A stretch of DNA of 64,000 nucleotides. Source: Streptomyces albus subsp. chlorinus. Its GTDB lineage: Bacteria > Actinomycetota > Actinomycetes > Streptomycetales > Streptomycetaceae. Shown here piece after piece: positions 15,278 to 24,292 of the stretch. The notes beneath the pieces were generated by a model, which was not told where the DNA came from, made no database searches, and worked only from the letters and a program-made list of their open reading frames with translations. The translations under genes and the position numbers were made by a program. How positions within the stretch are numbered: the first letter of the stretch is position 1; every line of letters begins with the position of its first letter. The stretch is from assembly GCF_013302895.1 (NCBI RefSeq), contig NZ_VJOK01000001.1:62001-126000 (forward strand). Reading direction: 5' to 3'.

Positions 15278-15673
15278 TCACGTCCGTCCCGTTCGGGTCT
15301 CCCCCGTACGGGCGTCGTAGGCGTCGCGCGCTGCATGCACGCGGGCTGCGTTTGTCTTGGACCAGTCGGCGATGGCTGTGGTGAGTGTTTCCGCTTCGTG
15401 GCCGAGGCTGGTGAGGGCGTACTCGACCCGTGGAGGGATGGTCGGGTAGACGGTGCGGCTGACCAGGCCGTCACGTTCGAGGTTGCGGAGCGCCTGCGTG
15501 AGGGACTTCTGGGTCACGCCTCCGATATGTCGGCGCAGTTCGGTGAAGCGGAGTGGACGGTCGCTCTGGCCGAGCATGCCCAGTATGTAGAGCGACCACT
15601 TGTTCGCCAGCACGCTCACGACCGTGCGCGACGGGCAGTCCTTCGAGTACGTGATCTTCGAGTTGGTATCCAT
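15278..15673 (-). CDS. HxlR-family transcriptional regulator
   Basis: This 131-residue protein starts at ATG 15673. It shows the HxlR winged-helix pattern: a Cys near the start (SKDCPSRTVVSVLANKWSLYIL), RFTELRRHIGGVTQKSLTQAL (recognition helix), LERDGLVSRTVYPTIPPRVEYALT (wing) and a C-terminal helix with DW. The conserved Cys is the redox- or electrophile-sensing residue in HypR and QorR. It is divergent from an NmrA-type reductase, the classic pairing for quinone or aldehyde stress, and probably controls it through the GGTRCCTA repeats between the genes. Confidence 0.88.
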   Translation of the reverse strand: MDTNSKITYSKDCPSRTVVSVLANKWSLYILGMLGQSDRPLRFTELRRHIGGVTQKSLTQALRNLERDGLVSRTVYPTIPPRVEYALTSLGHEAETLTTAIADWSKTNAARVHAARDAYDARTGETRTGRT

Positions 15674-15674
15674 C

Positions 15675-15702
15675 AGGTACCTATATATCCAGACGGTGCC
15701 TA
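15675..15702. promoter_or_regulatory. HxlR-type operator repeats
   Basis: AGGTACCTA at 15675-15683 and GGTGCCTA at 15695-15702 are near-identical direct repeats 19 bp apart. They flank an AT-rich TATATATCC element just upstream of the HxlR start. AGGTACCT is itself a palindrome. The position and spacing fit a pair of HxlR dimer sites over the divergent promoters. Confidence 0.5.
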
Positions 15703-15794
15703 CTTCACAAACGATACGGCGCCTGGGCAGCCTGGAGAGGCTGTACCGCGTTGCGTGCAGAGACCATCCCTTCGACACTGATGATGGAGGCGCC

Positions 15795-16646
15795 ATGATT
15801 CTGGTGACTGGAGCGACGGGCAAGATCGGCACCGAGACGGTGCGGCTCTTGGGCAGCAAGTGCCTCCCCGTCAGGGCGCTGGTGCGGGATGCCGCGCGTG
15901 CGCCGCAGGATGGAAGCTGGAGCGGCGTCGAGGTCGCCGTAGGAGACTTCGGCCAGCCGGACACGCTGGAGGCGGCGATGGCCGGTGTCGACACGCTCGT
16001 CTTGATCAGTCCTTCGGTTCCCGCTCAGGAGATCGCGGCCATCGACAGTGCCGTCCGCCAGGCTGTGAAGCACGTCATCAAGATCACGAACCACAAGGCG
16101 ACCGACGACTCCCCCGTCGAGCGCCGCCGCGATCATGCACGCATCGAGGCTCACCTCAAAGCGAGCGGACTGACGTACACGCTGCTTGCCCCGAACCTGC
16201 TCATGCAGAACCTGTTCCTCATGGCTCCGATGATCAAGCAAACCCACGGGTTTGTAATGTCTACCGGCGACGGCCAGTTCGGCATGATCGATTCACGTGA
16301 CGTGTCCGCAGCCGCGGCGGCCGTCGCAGCTGATCCCACCGGCCATGAGGGGAGCACCTACTTGCTGACCGGTCCCGAACTCGTCACCTACGCCGACGTT
16401 GCCGCCGAGCTGACCCGCGCCCTGGGCGAGGAGATCGAGTACCGCCGACTCACGCCCGACCAGCACCGCGAGGCGATGGTCCGAGCCGGGGTTCCCGAGC
16501 CGGTCGCCGCCTCCAATGCCCAGGTCTTCGGACTGATCGCTGAAGGGGATGCCGCGTGGCTGTCCCATGACGTCGCCACCCTGACCGGACACGGTCCCCG
16601 TAGCCTGCGAACCTTCATCACGGATCACGTCACCGCATTCAAGTAG
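15795..16646 (+). CDS. NmrA-type NAD(P)-binding quinone/aldehyde reductase-like protein
   Basis: This 283-residue protein starts at ATG 15795, with GGAGG 5 nt upstream. It begins MILVTGATGKIGTETVRLL (Rossmann TGxTGxxG) and has ALVRD (the NADP-preferring Arg), GDFGQPDTLEAAMAGVDTLVLIS and a YTLLAPNLLMQN segment. Members of this atypical SDR/NmrA group include QorB (NADPH:quinone oxidoreductase 2) and redox-sensing regulators. They lack the usual YxxxK, which is also not evident here. With the divergent HxlR gene it forms the standard electrophile-response pair. Confidence 0.85.
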   Translation: MILVTGATGKIGTETVRLLGSKCLPVRALVRDAARAPQDGSWSGVEVAVGDFGQPDTLEAAMAGVDTLVLISPSVPAQEIAAIDSAVRQAVKHVIKITNHKATDDSPVERRRDHARIEAHLKASGLTYTLLAPNLLMQNLFLMAPMIKQTHGFVMSTGDGQFGMIDSRDVSAAAAAVAADPTGHEGSTYLLTGPELVTYADVAAELTRALGEEIEYRRLTPDQHREAMVRAGVPEPVAASNAQVFGLIAEGDAAWLSHDVATLTGHGPRSLRTFITDHVTAFK

Positions 16647-16676
16647 ATCTTGACGCGCGATCTGTGACGTGTTGGG

Positions 16677-16797
16677 TCAGGCATGGAGAGTTCCACAGAT
16701 CACGGCCTGGATCCGGTCGCGGAGTTCGAGCCTTTGCAGGATTCGCTCAAGGTACGACGTCATGGTTGCCTCCGCGAGGTACCGAGTGGCCGCGACC
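16677..16797 (-). pseudogene. Fragment of LuxR-type HTH (response regulator tail)
   Basis: The minus strand reads YLAEATMTSYLERILQRL, then ELRDRIQAVIC, and stops at TGA 16677-16679. This is the DNA-recognition helix and C-terminus of a NarL/LuxR response regulator (AEATVK-x-Y-x-x-x-I-L-x-K-L-x-LRDR-x-QAV). The receiver domain and the rest of the HTH are absent. Confidence 0.6.
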
Positions 16798-16947
16798 TCG
16801 ATGTTGGACGGCGCCCGGCTTCGGTGCGCGCAGCCGCCGAACATTGCCGCCTCCGAACAGAGCGGTCAGGGCACCGTCTCCCGTCCTCGGCTGGCCTCAC
16901 CACCGCATCGGACGGCAAACGAGGGAACGATGCACCGTGAGTGGGGG

Positions 16948-17440
16948 GCGACCTGGTCGGCTTCACACCACGGCTACGCTGCGGCTGATCGGGCATGAGG
17001 TCACCGTGCTGGAACAGGCGCCGCAGGTGCGGGCCGCCGGGGCCGGCATCGGCCTGCGTCCCAACGCTGCGGGAGTTCGACACCCTCGGCGTCGGGGCGA
17101 TGTCCGGCGCAGGGCGGGACCGTCGAGGCCCGGTTCCTCGACGCCGCCGGACACCCGATGCGCGCGGTCTCTACGACCCGGCCACCCACCAGTTCCTCAT
17201 GGTGCCGATTCCTCATGGTGCCGAGCCCGGACCTCAACAGCCTCCTCGCCGACGCCCTCGGCAGGGACCGGATCCCACATTCGTCACGATCGTCCCCCAG
17301 CGGCCCCGAGGCGGCTACGCACGCATCGCGCAGGACCGAACCATGTGGTGGATCGGCCAGTTCGACGCAGGCGAACTCGTCGGCAGCAAGAGAGACCGGG
17401 CGCTGTGGCGGGCCCGCAACGTGGCCGATTCCAGCCCGCA
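16948..17440 (+). pseudogene. Decayed FAD-dependent monooxygenase
   Basis: Plus-strand pieces in three frames follow the order of a UbiH/TetX-type protein. They are GHEVTVLEQAPQVRAAGAGI plus GLRPNA near 16990-17070, LREFDTLGVGA near 17070, PDLNSLLADALGRD near 17230-17270 (the R-x-x-L-x-x-x-L helix) and WWIGQFDAGELVGSKRDRAL near 17345-17405. The GxGxxG start and the GD motif are lost. At least three frameshifts are needed to join the pieces. Confidence 0.6.
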
Positions 17441-17508
17441 GCCCGCAACCCGCAACCACAGAAGTCAGCCCCGCAGGAGTAGCCCCGCGCCGGTGGGGAC
17501 TGCGTGGT

Positions 17509-18320
17509 TCAGAATGTCTTGACTGTGCCACCGGCGATGAAGCGGTCCGCGCCGGTGATGTTACCCGCGACGTCGAGAGAAGGAATGCGATCAAGGCCAC
17601 TACTTCTTCGGGCTCGGTGATGCGGCCGGTAGTGAGGTTTGAATGCTTGCGGGATCTGCTCAAGGAGCGCGGTGTGCTCCGCCCCGGCCTCGGCCGCCGC
17701 CTTGCCGCCAAAGCCCTGCATCCTCCCATATGGCAGTGCGCACCACCCCGGGTGATTCTCGCGCACCCCCTGCCCTGGGACCTGAACTCCTCGGCCAGGG
17801 ATGCGCCGAGTGCGGCCGGGGCCGCCTTGGCCGCGCTGTAGGCGACCGGGCCGGCGGCGGCCAGCCGCGAGTTGATGGACGAGACGCTGACGATCGATCC
17901 TCGGCGCTCGATCAGGCTAGGCAGTGCCGCGCGGGCGGCGGCACGCACGGCACTGAGCAGTTCGAGGTCGAAGGTGCGGGTCCACCGGGAGTCGTCGGTG
18001 TCGAGGAAACCGACGGACTGCACGTCGGCCTCGGCCCGACGTTGTTCACCAGCAGATCGATGCCGCCCAGTTCGGTGAGGGCCTCTCCATGAGAGTGGCG
18101 ACGCCTTCGGCGGTGCTTCGATCGGCCGACACCGTGTAGGCACCGGTTCCCTTTGTCCCGAATGTAATGGTGCGGCGGCGCCAACGACGCGAACGCCTTC
18201 GGCTGCGAGAGTCCGGACAGTGGCGAGCCCCCTGCCCCGGCTGGCCCCGGTCACGACTGCTGTCTTACCGGTGAGGTCGAGGTCCGTGACACTCCAGTTC
18301 TTGAACTCGGAGCACGGAAT
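17509..18320 (-). pseudogene. Frameshifted short-chain dehydrogenase/reductase
   Basis: Read on the minus strand, the order is complete but split over three frames: DLDLTGKTAVVTGASRGRGLA (about 18290-18220), LIERRGSIVSVSSINSRLAA with AYSAAKAAPAALG (about 17930-17800), GFGGKAAAEAGAEHTALLEQ (about 17710-17650), GRITEPEEVVALIAFLLS (about 17640-17585) and NITGADRFIAGGTVKTF ending at TGA 17509. The catalytic S and YxxxK are present, so decay is recent. A TetR remnant lies just upstream on the same strand. Confidence 0.8.
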
Positions 18321-18369
18321 GTGGGCAACAGCCACCTCGAGCGGAGCGAGTACTGGGTTACGGTTGCGG

Positions 18370-18530
18370 TCAGAGAGGGCCGACCGTCGCATCGATCACC
18401 CGGACGAGCCGATCAGAGCCTTCCGCGACGCGCGCCATGAGCCGCAGGCCCACAACCGTGTTCAGCAGCAAGCTTCCCAGGGCTGCGAGATCATGGTCCG
18501 GTGCGGTCTCTCCCGAGCGTTGTCCTTCTT
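18370..18530 (-). pseudogene. C-terminal fragment of a TetR-family regulator
   Basis: An open minus-strand stretch reads LAALGSLLLNTVVGLRLMAR, then VAEGSDRLVRVIDATVGPL, and stops at 18370. The L-x-N-T-x-x-G-L-R-x-x-A-R helix is the usual last helix pair of TetR proteins that neighbour SDR genes. The HTH is gone. The fragment sits about 50 bp upstream of the dead SDR, so a whole TetR-SDR cassette has decayed. Confidence 0.6.
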
Positions 18531-18699
18531 CGATCTTCTTCTTCGATCTTCGATCTGCGCGCGGAAACTTTGATCAGCACACGGAAAGCCTCCTCGCACG
18601 CCACAGGGGCCGCGGCAACAGCCACTACGCGGGCGCTGGGTCCGGACGTCGTAGCGTGGCGTGGCTACGGTAGATCGAGACGCTCGGGTTGTTGAGGCC

Positions 18700-19602
18700 A
18701 TGGAACTGCGCCAGCTCAGATATTTCGTCGCTGTGGCCGAGGAGCTGCACTTCGGGCGGGCGGCCGAGCGGCTGATGATCGTGCAGTCCGCTGTGAGCCA
18801 GCAGGCCGGCCGCCTGGAGCGGGAACTGGGGGTGGAGCTGTTCGACCGCTCCCAGCGCCGTGTCCGGCTGACCGACGCGGGTGCCGTCTTTCTGCCGGAG
18901 GCCCGCGCTGTGCTGGACGCCGAGCAGCGGGCGCTCGCCGCCATCGGAACCTTCGTCACGGAACGCGCGACGGTACTGCGGGTGGGCACCAGCCGCGGGA
19001 TGGGGGAACGGCTGGAGCGGGTCCTGGAGTCGTTGGCCCGCAGAGCACCGCGGTTGCGCGTGGAGCTGCGCTCGGACGAGGCCGGGGAACGTCTGCGGCG
19101 GGTCGCCGACCGGGAATGGGACGCGGCCTTCGTCCGTGGGGAGAGGGTCACGCCCGCTCAGGTGCGGCAGATCCCCGTGTGGCAGGACGAGCTGGTGGTG
19201 GCGTTCTCGGCACGGCTGCCGCTGGCCGCGCAGCAGAGCGTGGACCTGCGACAGCTCGCCGGGATGCCGCTGTCGCTGACCGCCCGCCGGAACAATCCGC
19301 CGCTGGTGGACCTGGTGACGGACGCCTGCCGGAACGCCGGGTTCGCACCAGTGCCCGGGCCGCTCCACAGCTCCCTGCGGGACTCACTCGCGATGCTGGG
19401 AGCGGGGGCGGACGGGTGGACCGTCGTCTACGCTGCCGAGGCCCGCCAGTTGCCCGGAGGGCGGGTCACCTTCCTCCCGGTGGACTCTCCGGGCTTCTCA
19501 CTGCCGACGGTTCTGACAGTGCACACCCAAGCGGACCCCGGGCGGCTGCGCCCGCTGGTGGAGGCATGCCGCGAGGCGGGACGGGCCGATCAGGATTCGT
19601 GA
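18700..19602 (+). CDS. LysR-family transcriptional regulator
   Basis: This 300-residue protein most likely starts at ATG 18700, giving MELRQLRYFVAVAEELHFGR, the textbook LysR N-terminus; an in-frame start at 18661 only adds a polar leader. The HTH continues AERLMIVQSAVSQQAGRLE and ELGVELFDRSQRRVRLTDAG. The C-terminal periplasmic-binding-like domain runs from LRVGTSRGMGERL to the end and normally senses a small metabolite. It lies upstream of a metallo-beta-lactamase-fold gene on the same strand. The gene to its left is dead, so its original divergent partner may have been lost. Confidence 0.88.
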   Translation: MELRQLRYFVAVAEELHFGRAAERLMIVQSAVSQQAGRLERELGVELFDRSQRRVRLTDAGAVFLPEARAVLDAEQRALAAIGTFVTERATVLRVGTSRGMGERLERVLESLARRAPRLRVELRSDEAGERLRRVADREWDAAFVRGERVTPAQVRQIPVWQDELVVAFSARLPLAAQQSVDLRQLAGMPLSLTARRNNPPLVDLVTDACRNAGFAPVPGPLHSSLRDSLAMLGAGADGWTVVYAAEARQLPGGRVTFLPVDSPGFSLPTVLTVHTQADPGRLRPLVEACREAGRADQDS

Positions 19603-19728
19603 TCGGCACCATCGCGGATTGCCGCTGGCCGCTCGCCGGTCCGCGCGGTGGACTGGTCGCCAGCAGCAGGGCCGCCGCCCGCGGAATGGCGGCCCGTGGG
19701 TGAACAGCCTCGCTCAGGGAGCACAGTG

Positions 19729-20691
19729 ATGCCCATCACCGATGTCCAGGACGGTCCCCGCGATCAGGCCGCAAACCGTCCGGCAGAACAAATGGCGCCC
19801 AGACGCAGGGTCGCGACACCCCCGACGGCCGACCGGCTGCGCAGACCTTTCCGGCTACGGTCGCTCCAGCTCGGCGGCGTCAAGGTGACCTGCCTCCCCG
19901 ACGGCGAGCTGGACTTCGACCCCCTCAGGATGTTCCCCGGGAGCACCGAAGAGGACTGGGCGGCGCACCCGGAGTACCTCGACCACCGCGGCAGGCTGAC
20001 CGGCGGCGTCGGCGGATTGCTGGTCGAGCGGGACGGCCGCGCCCTGCTGATCGACACAGGATTCGGCCCGCATGCGCTCCAGGCCCGGCCGGGCCAGCCG
20101 CGTGGCGCCGTCCACGGGGGCGCGCTGCTGGACAGCCTGGCCGCGGCCGGCCGTACGCCGCAGGAGATAGAGGCGGTAGCCCTCACTCACCTGCACCTCG
20201 ACCACATCGGCTGGGCCCGCAGCCCGCTCCCCGACAGCGACAGGCTCCCGTTCGACGGCTCCCCGTACCTGGTCGCCGAGCCCGAGTGGAAGCATCGCCA
20301 CACGCTGAGGGAACGCGGGGTCAGCGAGGACATCCTCCAGACCATGGCCCCCCACGTGCGCACGGTGAACAACGGGGAGGAGATTTTCCCGGGCGTGCAC
20401 GTAGTGGCCTCCGACGGCCACACCGCAGGCCACGTCCATTACCATGTCACCGCGGGAAACGAACGCCTCATCGTGTTCGGGGACGCGATGCACTCACCGC
20501 TCCAGGTGACCCACCCCCAGTGGCCGGTCGCCGTCGACCTCGACACCTGCCAGGCGGCGAAGCAGCGCCGCCGCCTGGTCGCCGAACTCGCTGAGGAGGG
20601 CACGGTCGGTTTCGGCGTCCACTTCGCCGACGTGGTCTTCGGCCGCGTCGACCAGTCCCGTGCGGAGCCCGCCTGGCTGACGGTCAGCTGA
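19729..20691 (+). CDS. Metallo-beta-lactamase-fold hydrolase (AHL-lactonase-like)
   Basis: This 320-residue protein starts at ATG 19729, with AGGGAG 8 nt upstream. The metal motif reads LTHLHLDHIGW (HxHxDH). Further ligands are in DGHTAGHVHYHV (His) and IVFGDAMHSPLQ (bridging Asp), and a final His in VGFGVHFAD. The preceding strand GGVGGLLVERDGRALLIDTGFGP is typical of the class B3/lactonase-like subgroup. The N-terminal 45 residues are polar and not part of the domain. It is probably a zinc hydrolase of lactones or esters. The neighbouring LysR gene may control it. Confidence 0.85.
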   Translation: MPITDVQDGPRDQAANRPAEQMAPRRRVATPPTADRLRRPFRLRSLQLGGVKVTCLPDGELDFDPLRMFPGSTEEDWAAHPEYLDHRGRLTGGVGGLLVERDGRALLIDTGFGPHALQARPGQPRGAVHGGALLDSLAAAGRTPQEIEAVALTHLHLDHIGWARSPLPDSDRLPFDGSPYLVAEPEWKHRHTLRERGVSEDILQTMAPHVRTVNNGEEIFPGVHVVASDGHTAGHVHYHVTAGNERLIVFGDAMHSPLQVTHPQWPVAVDLDTCQAAKQRRRLVAELAEEGTVGFGVHFADVVFGRVDQSRAEPAWLTVS

Positions 20692-21012
20692 CTACGACTC
20701 ACCGTCGCGCCTCTCCTCTCCCGTGCACGTCCTGCCTCCCCGGCGCGTCCGCCGCCCTCGACTCGCCCGCGGTCCCTGCCGACCATGGCTCCCGGGCGAC
20801 CACCGGTCCGGCCCCTGCGCTCCCCCTGACTGAGCCAGCGATGCGTCGGCAGCAGGTGACAGCTTTGTCGAGGATCGCGTCAGCCCCTCCTCAACCAATG
20901 GGTGGCTTTCCTCGGTGCTTCCTTGAGTGTCTTGACGACGACACGTTCGACATCGGCGTCGGTGACCGGCCCCTTCCCGCACCGGGGGAAGGGGCCGCAC
21001 AGGGTCAGGCGG
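20692..21012. other. Intergenic between convergent genes
   Basis: The only supported element here is the strong hairpin at 20968-20996. No coding motif is readable on either strand. Confidence 0.5.
20968..20996. terminator. Bidirectional terminator hairpin
   Basis: GGCCCCTTCCC at 20968-20978 pairs perfectly with GGGAAGGGGCC at 20986-20996 across a 7-nt loop (11-bp stem). It lies between the convergent MBL-fold gene (ends 20691) and the aldo/keto reductase (ends 21013), 17 nt from the latter. No U-tract follows, as is common in Streptomyces. Confidence 0.75.
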
Positions 21013-22086
21013 TCAGGCGGCCTGTGCGTCGGGCGGGGCGGGCTGGTCGAGGGTGACCGGCGGGGGGCTGAGCCGGGCGAAGCCCTCCTGGCGCTGGTAC
21101 GGGAAGTAGGGGTAGGCCGCGTCCTTGGCACCGGCCTCGGCCAGTCTGGCGACCTGCTCGGGCGTGAGGCTCCAGCCGACCGCGCCGATGTTCTGCCGCA
21201 ACTGCTCCTCGTCGCGGGCACCGATGATGACGGAGGAGACCGTCGGACGGCGCAGCAGCCAGTTCAGCGCGACCTGCGGGATCGTGCGCCCCGTCTCCTC
21301 CGCGACGGCGTCGAGCGCGTCGACCACGCGGTGGAGTAGTTCGTCATCGACGGGCGGGCCGAAGGCGGCGGTGCGGTGGAGGCGGCTGCCCTCGGGCAAC
21401 GGCTGTCCGCGGCGTATTCTGCCGGTCAGCCGTCCCCAGCCCAGTGGACTCCACACCACCGCGCCGACCCCCTGGTCGAGCCCCAGAGGCATCAGTTCCC
21501 ACTCGTAGTCGCGGCCGATCAAGGAGTAGTACACCTGGTGCGCCACGTGTCGCGGGTAGCCGTAGGTATCGGCCGTGGCGAGGGACTTCATCAGCTGCCA
21601 GCCCGAGTGGTTGGAGACGCCCGTGTAGCGGATCTTCCCCTCACGGACCAGCTGGTCGAGGGTCGCGAGGATCTCTTCCTGCGGGGTTGCCGCGTCGTAC
21701 GCGTGGAGTTGGAAGAGGTCGATGTGGTCGGTGCCCAGGCGGCGCAGCGCGTCCTCGGTCGCCTTGATGAGCCGGGCGCGTGACGTGCCGTAGTCGCCGG
21801 GCCCTTCGCCCATGGGTAGCCCGGCTTTGGTGGCGATGAGCACCTGATCGCGGCGGCCCTTGACCGCCTGGCCGAGCACTTTTTCGGAGGCTCCGGCCGA
21901 GTAGACGTCAGCAGTGTCGAACATCGTGATCCCGGCGTCGAGGGCGATGTCCACCAGACGGCGCGCGGCGCGGGCGTCGGTGTCGCCCCATTCTCCGAAC
22001 AGCGGCCCACGACCGCCGAAGGTACCGGTTCCCAGGCTCAGCGCGGGGACCCGCAGCCCGGAAGCGCCCAACTGTCGATATTCCAT
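21013..22086 (-). CDS. Aldo/keto reductase
   Basis: This 357-residue NADPH-dependent TIM-barrel oxidoreductase begins MEYRQLGASGLRVPALSLGT. The catalytic tetrad is visible: Asp and Tyr in MFDTADVYSAGASE, Lys in VLIATKAGLPMG and His in DHIDLFQLHAYD. The NADPH-binding loop SSVIIGARDEEQLRQN is in the usual place near the C-terminus. It resembles the AKR11-13 / YghZ-like group. It is divergent from the TetR at 22231, with dyads between the two, and ends at a strong terminator. Confidence 0.92.
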   Translation of the reverse strand: MEYRQLGASGLRVPALSLGTGTFGGRGPLFGEWGDTDARAARRLVDIALDAGITMFDTADVYSAGASEKVLGQAVKGRRDQVLIATKAGLPMGEGPGDYGTSRARLIKATEDALRRLGTDHIDLFQLHAYDAATPQEEILATLDQLVREGKIRYTGVSNHSGWQLMKSLATADTYGYPRHVAHQVYYSLIGRDYEWELMPLGLDQGVGAVVWSPLGWGRLTGRIRRGQPLPEGSRLHRTAAFGPPVDDELLHRVVDALDAVAEETGRTIPQVALNWLLRRPTVSSVIIGARDEEQLRQNIGAVGWSLTPEQVARLAEAGAKDAAYPYFPYQRQEGFARLSPPPVTLDQPAPPDAQAA

Positions 22087-22153
22087 GACCTGCTCCCACT
22101 TCCTCGTCTTGACAGGTAACTGTGCGTATGCCTCCGCGCAGCCCGACCGGCGA

Positions 22154-22199
22154 TTAACGGGACCCTGGTTCCGTTAACGCTTGCCAGTACTGTAGCAAG
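22154..22199. promoter_or_regulatory. Dyads in the AKR/TetR intergenic region
   Basis: TTAACGG at 22154-22160 and CCGTTAA at 22171-22177 are perfect inverted arms over a 10-nt spacer. CTTGC at 22180-22184 and GCAAG at 22195-22199 form a second dyad around CAGTACTGTA. A third CGTTAAGG half-site lies just before the TetR ribosome site. The second dyad overlaps a GTACTGT -10-like box. At least one is likely the TetR operator. Confidence 0.6.
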
Positions 22200-22230
22200 T
22201 GCGAGCCGTTAAGGGAACTGGAGACCCGTT

Positions 22231-22884
22231 GTGAGAACTGGGCAGGGAAACCGGCGGATGACGACCGCGCCGGACGCCGGCGCCGTACCCGGCACGGTGC
22301 GCCCTGGAGGGCGTACGGCGCGGGTACGCGAGGCAGTGCTGCGCGCCGCCGGGGACGCCCTCGCCGAGCGCGGCTTCGCACACCTCGATCTCGCGGAGGT
22401 CGCCCGCCGCGCCGGAGTCGGCAAGACGACCGTCTACCGGCGCTGGGGCACGGTCACGGCGCTGCTGGCCGACCTGCTCGACGACATGGCCGAGCAGTCC
22501 GAGCCCCGTGTGGAGGTGGGCTCGCTGCTGAGCGAGCTGGAGGCCAACGCCACACTGGTGCGGCGCACTTTGACGGACTCGCGGCAGGGCGCACTGTTCA
22601 AGGCCGTCATCGCCGCCGCGACATCCGACGCCCACGCCGCCCAAGCGCTGCACCGGTTCTACGCGGCCCGGGTCGCGGAGTGGGCGCCGTGCGTACGGCA
22701 GGCCGCTGAGCGGGGAGAGGTGCCCGCGGACACGGACCCCGAACAAGTCGTACGCGCCGTCTCGGCACCCCTCTACTACCAGCTGCTGACCACCGGCACT
22801 CCGCTCGACCAAGCCGCCGCCGAGCGCGCGGCGCGTGCCGCGTACGAAGCGGCACGCGCGGGCGCCTTCCGCACGGGGCGCTGA
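22231..22884 (+). CDS. TetR-family repressor
   Basis: This 217-residue protein starts at GTG 22231, with GGAG 7 nt upstream. The HTH reads REAVLRAAGDALAERGFAHL and DLAEVARRAGVGKTTVYRRW, with an unusually exact K-T-T-V-Y-R-R-W as in the TetR_C_11-type group. The C-terminal domain (HRFYAARVAEWAPCVRQAAER, DPEQVVRAVSAPLYYQLL) fits that same group, often called the TetR/AcrR C-terminal ligand-binding domain family. It is divergent from the aldo/keto reductase and probably represses it. Confidence 0.87.
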   Translation: MRTGQGNRRMTTAPDAGAVPGTVRPGGRTARVREAVLRAAGDALAERGFAHLDLAEVARRAGVGKTTVYRRWGTVTALLADLLDDMAEQSEPRVEVGSLLSELEANATLVRRTLTDSRQGALFKAVIAAATSDAHAAQALHRFYAARVAEWAPCVRQAAERGEVPADTDPEQVVRAVSAPLYYQLLTTGTPLDQAAAERAARAAYEAARAGAFRTGR

Positions 22885-23077
22885 GACGGCAGCACGCCTG
22901 AACGGCCACAGGATCTCGGAGCAGATCCCGGCCGGCCGTAACCGTGCGGAGCAGGCTGCGGAGGGCGAGATTTTTACGGGCCGGTGACACAGGGGCCGCC
23001 GCACAGCGCTGTTCGACGGCCCGGCATGCCCAAGGCGTCTCCTTCGGATCGTCTCGCGGTGCGGATGAAGGTCCCTG

Positions 23078-23480
23078 TTATGGGGAGTGCGGCGAGGCTG
23101 ACGCTGGTGCGGTCCTGCCATGGCGGGTGGCCAGACCGCACGACTGCCTGAGCTTGTTGGCACAGCGCTCGATCGCGTTGCTCTGCTTGCGAACCTCACG
23201 GCCGATGGCTGGCGGCCGACAGCTGCGACTGTCCGGCCGCCTGCGGTCCGATGCCTGGCCGGTCGGCTGTGGAATCACTGCCAGGAGACCACGACTACGG
23301 AGATGACCACGGCTGGCCCGGAACGAATACGCCTCCTCCCCGAGGACTCTCTCCCGTTTCGTCCCCAGCCTGCCGACCGGCTGGGGCATCCGGATGGTGC
23401 CAGCACCTTGGCGAACACCGGGTTGTCACCGTTCTGGCCAGGCGTATTGAGAACGAAGGACAGGGGCTGACAGCGGCACG
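23078..23480 (-). pseudogene. Decayed IS5-type transposase, C-terminal half
   Basis: On the minus strand CQPLSFVLNTPGQNGDNPVF (about 23475-23415) is followed, in another frame, by VLGEEAYSFRASRGHLRSRG (about 23350-23290), LLAVIPQPTGQASDRRRP, RPPAIGREVRKQSNAIERC and ANKLRQSCGLATRHGRTA (about 23110). This follows the IS5-type order RPLSFVLT-x-GQ ... VLADKAYS-R-A-x-R-x-x-LRRRGI-x-A-V-I-PQP ... RPPAFDRE-x-YK-x-RN-x-VERC-x-N-R-L-K. Catalytic Asp and Glu positions are largely mutated. The surrounding parts of the 22885-23643 interval show nothing else. Confidence 0.65.
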
Positions 23481-23643
23481 ATGGAGGGTGTCGTGAGTTG
23501 TCGGAGGCGGGCTCGTCCGGCGGGCGCCACGGCTGGTAGGCGGAATACGGTGGCGGACCCGGGCCGGTGCTCCGTGGCGGGACAGGCCGGAACACAAAGG
23601 GGCGACCGGCTCAGGCGCACCGGGCCGTCGCAGCGAGCGTCCC

Positions 23644-24099
23644 TCAGATGACGTCGAATTCGTTGCCCTCGGGATCTTGCATGGCGACGGCGTAAAACCC
23701 CTTGTCCGGCTCATCGCTGATCCGCAGCACGGTCGCACCAGCTTTGACCAACCGTTCCACCATAGCCTTGACTCGCTGTGTGCGGACGTCCAGTGGGACA
23801 TCACGGCCCCCACCGACCTTCAGGTCGAAGTGCCACCGGTTCTTGGCGGCCTTCGGCTCCGGGACCTGCTGGAACCACACCCTTGGTCCACGTCCGGTGG
23901 GATCGATGATCGACTCCGGAACATCGCCGGCACCGGTCGGCAACTCTGCCTCAGGCACCCCCAGAGCCGCCCAGTAAGAACGCCACGTGGCATACCCGTC
24001 CGGCGGAGGCTCAGGCACGTAGCCCAGGGCCTCGGCCCAGAAAGTCACCATTCTCTGCGGATCGAAGCAGTCGATCGTCAGCTGCACTGTCATCTCCAT
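23644..24099 (-). CDS. VOC-superfamily (glyoxalase-like) protein
   Basis: This 151-residue protein starts at ATG 24099, with a second Met two codons on. The paired beta-alpha-beta-beta-beta modules are visible: TVQLTIDCFDPQRMVTFWAEALGY at the start, RVWFQQVPEPKAAKNRWHFDLKV in the middle and VLRISDEPDKGFYAVAMQDPEGNEFDVI at the end. It fits the Glyoxalase_6 group common in actinobacteria, which rarely carry proven lyase activity. A His in NRWHFDL and a Glu in GNEF are the likely metal ligands. It is a single gene flanked by decayed sequence. Confidence 0.85.
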   Translation of the reverse strand: MEMTVQLTIDCFDPQRMVTFWAEALGYVPEPPPDGYATWRSYWAALGVPEAELPTGAGDVPESIIDPTGRGPRVWFQQVPEPKAAKNRWHFDLKVGGGRDVPLDVRTQRVKAMVERLVKAGATVLRISDEPDKGFYAVAMQDPEGNEFDVI

Positions 24100-24292
24100 G
24101 TTCGGAGCGTCCCAGAGGGGACTGACAGGAGAACAACTACCTCAAGGCACCCCGAGCTTGATCGGTCTGCTGTTCACAGTAGTGAGAGCGGCTACTCCGG
24201 GCCTGAGCGCCGTGCCCAACGGCGACCGCCCGCCTGACGCCGCCCGACTGTGCGGAAGCGGCCCCGACGGGCGGTTTCGGACACCGGCGTCG

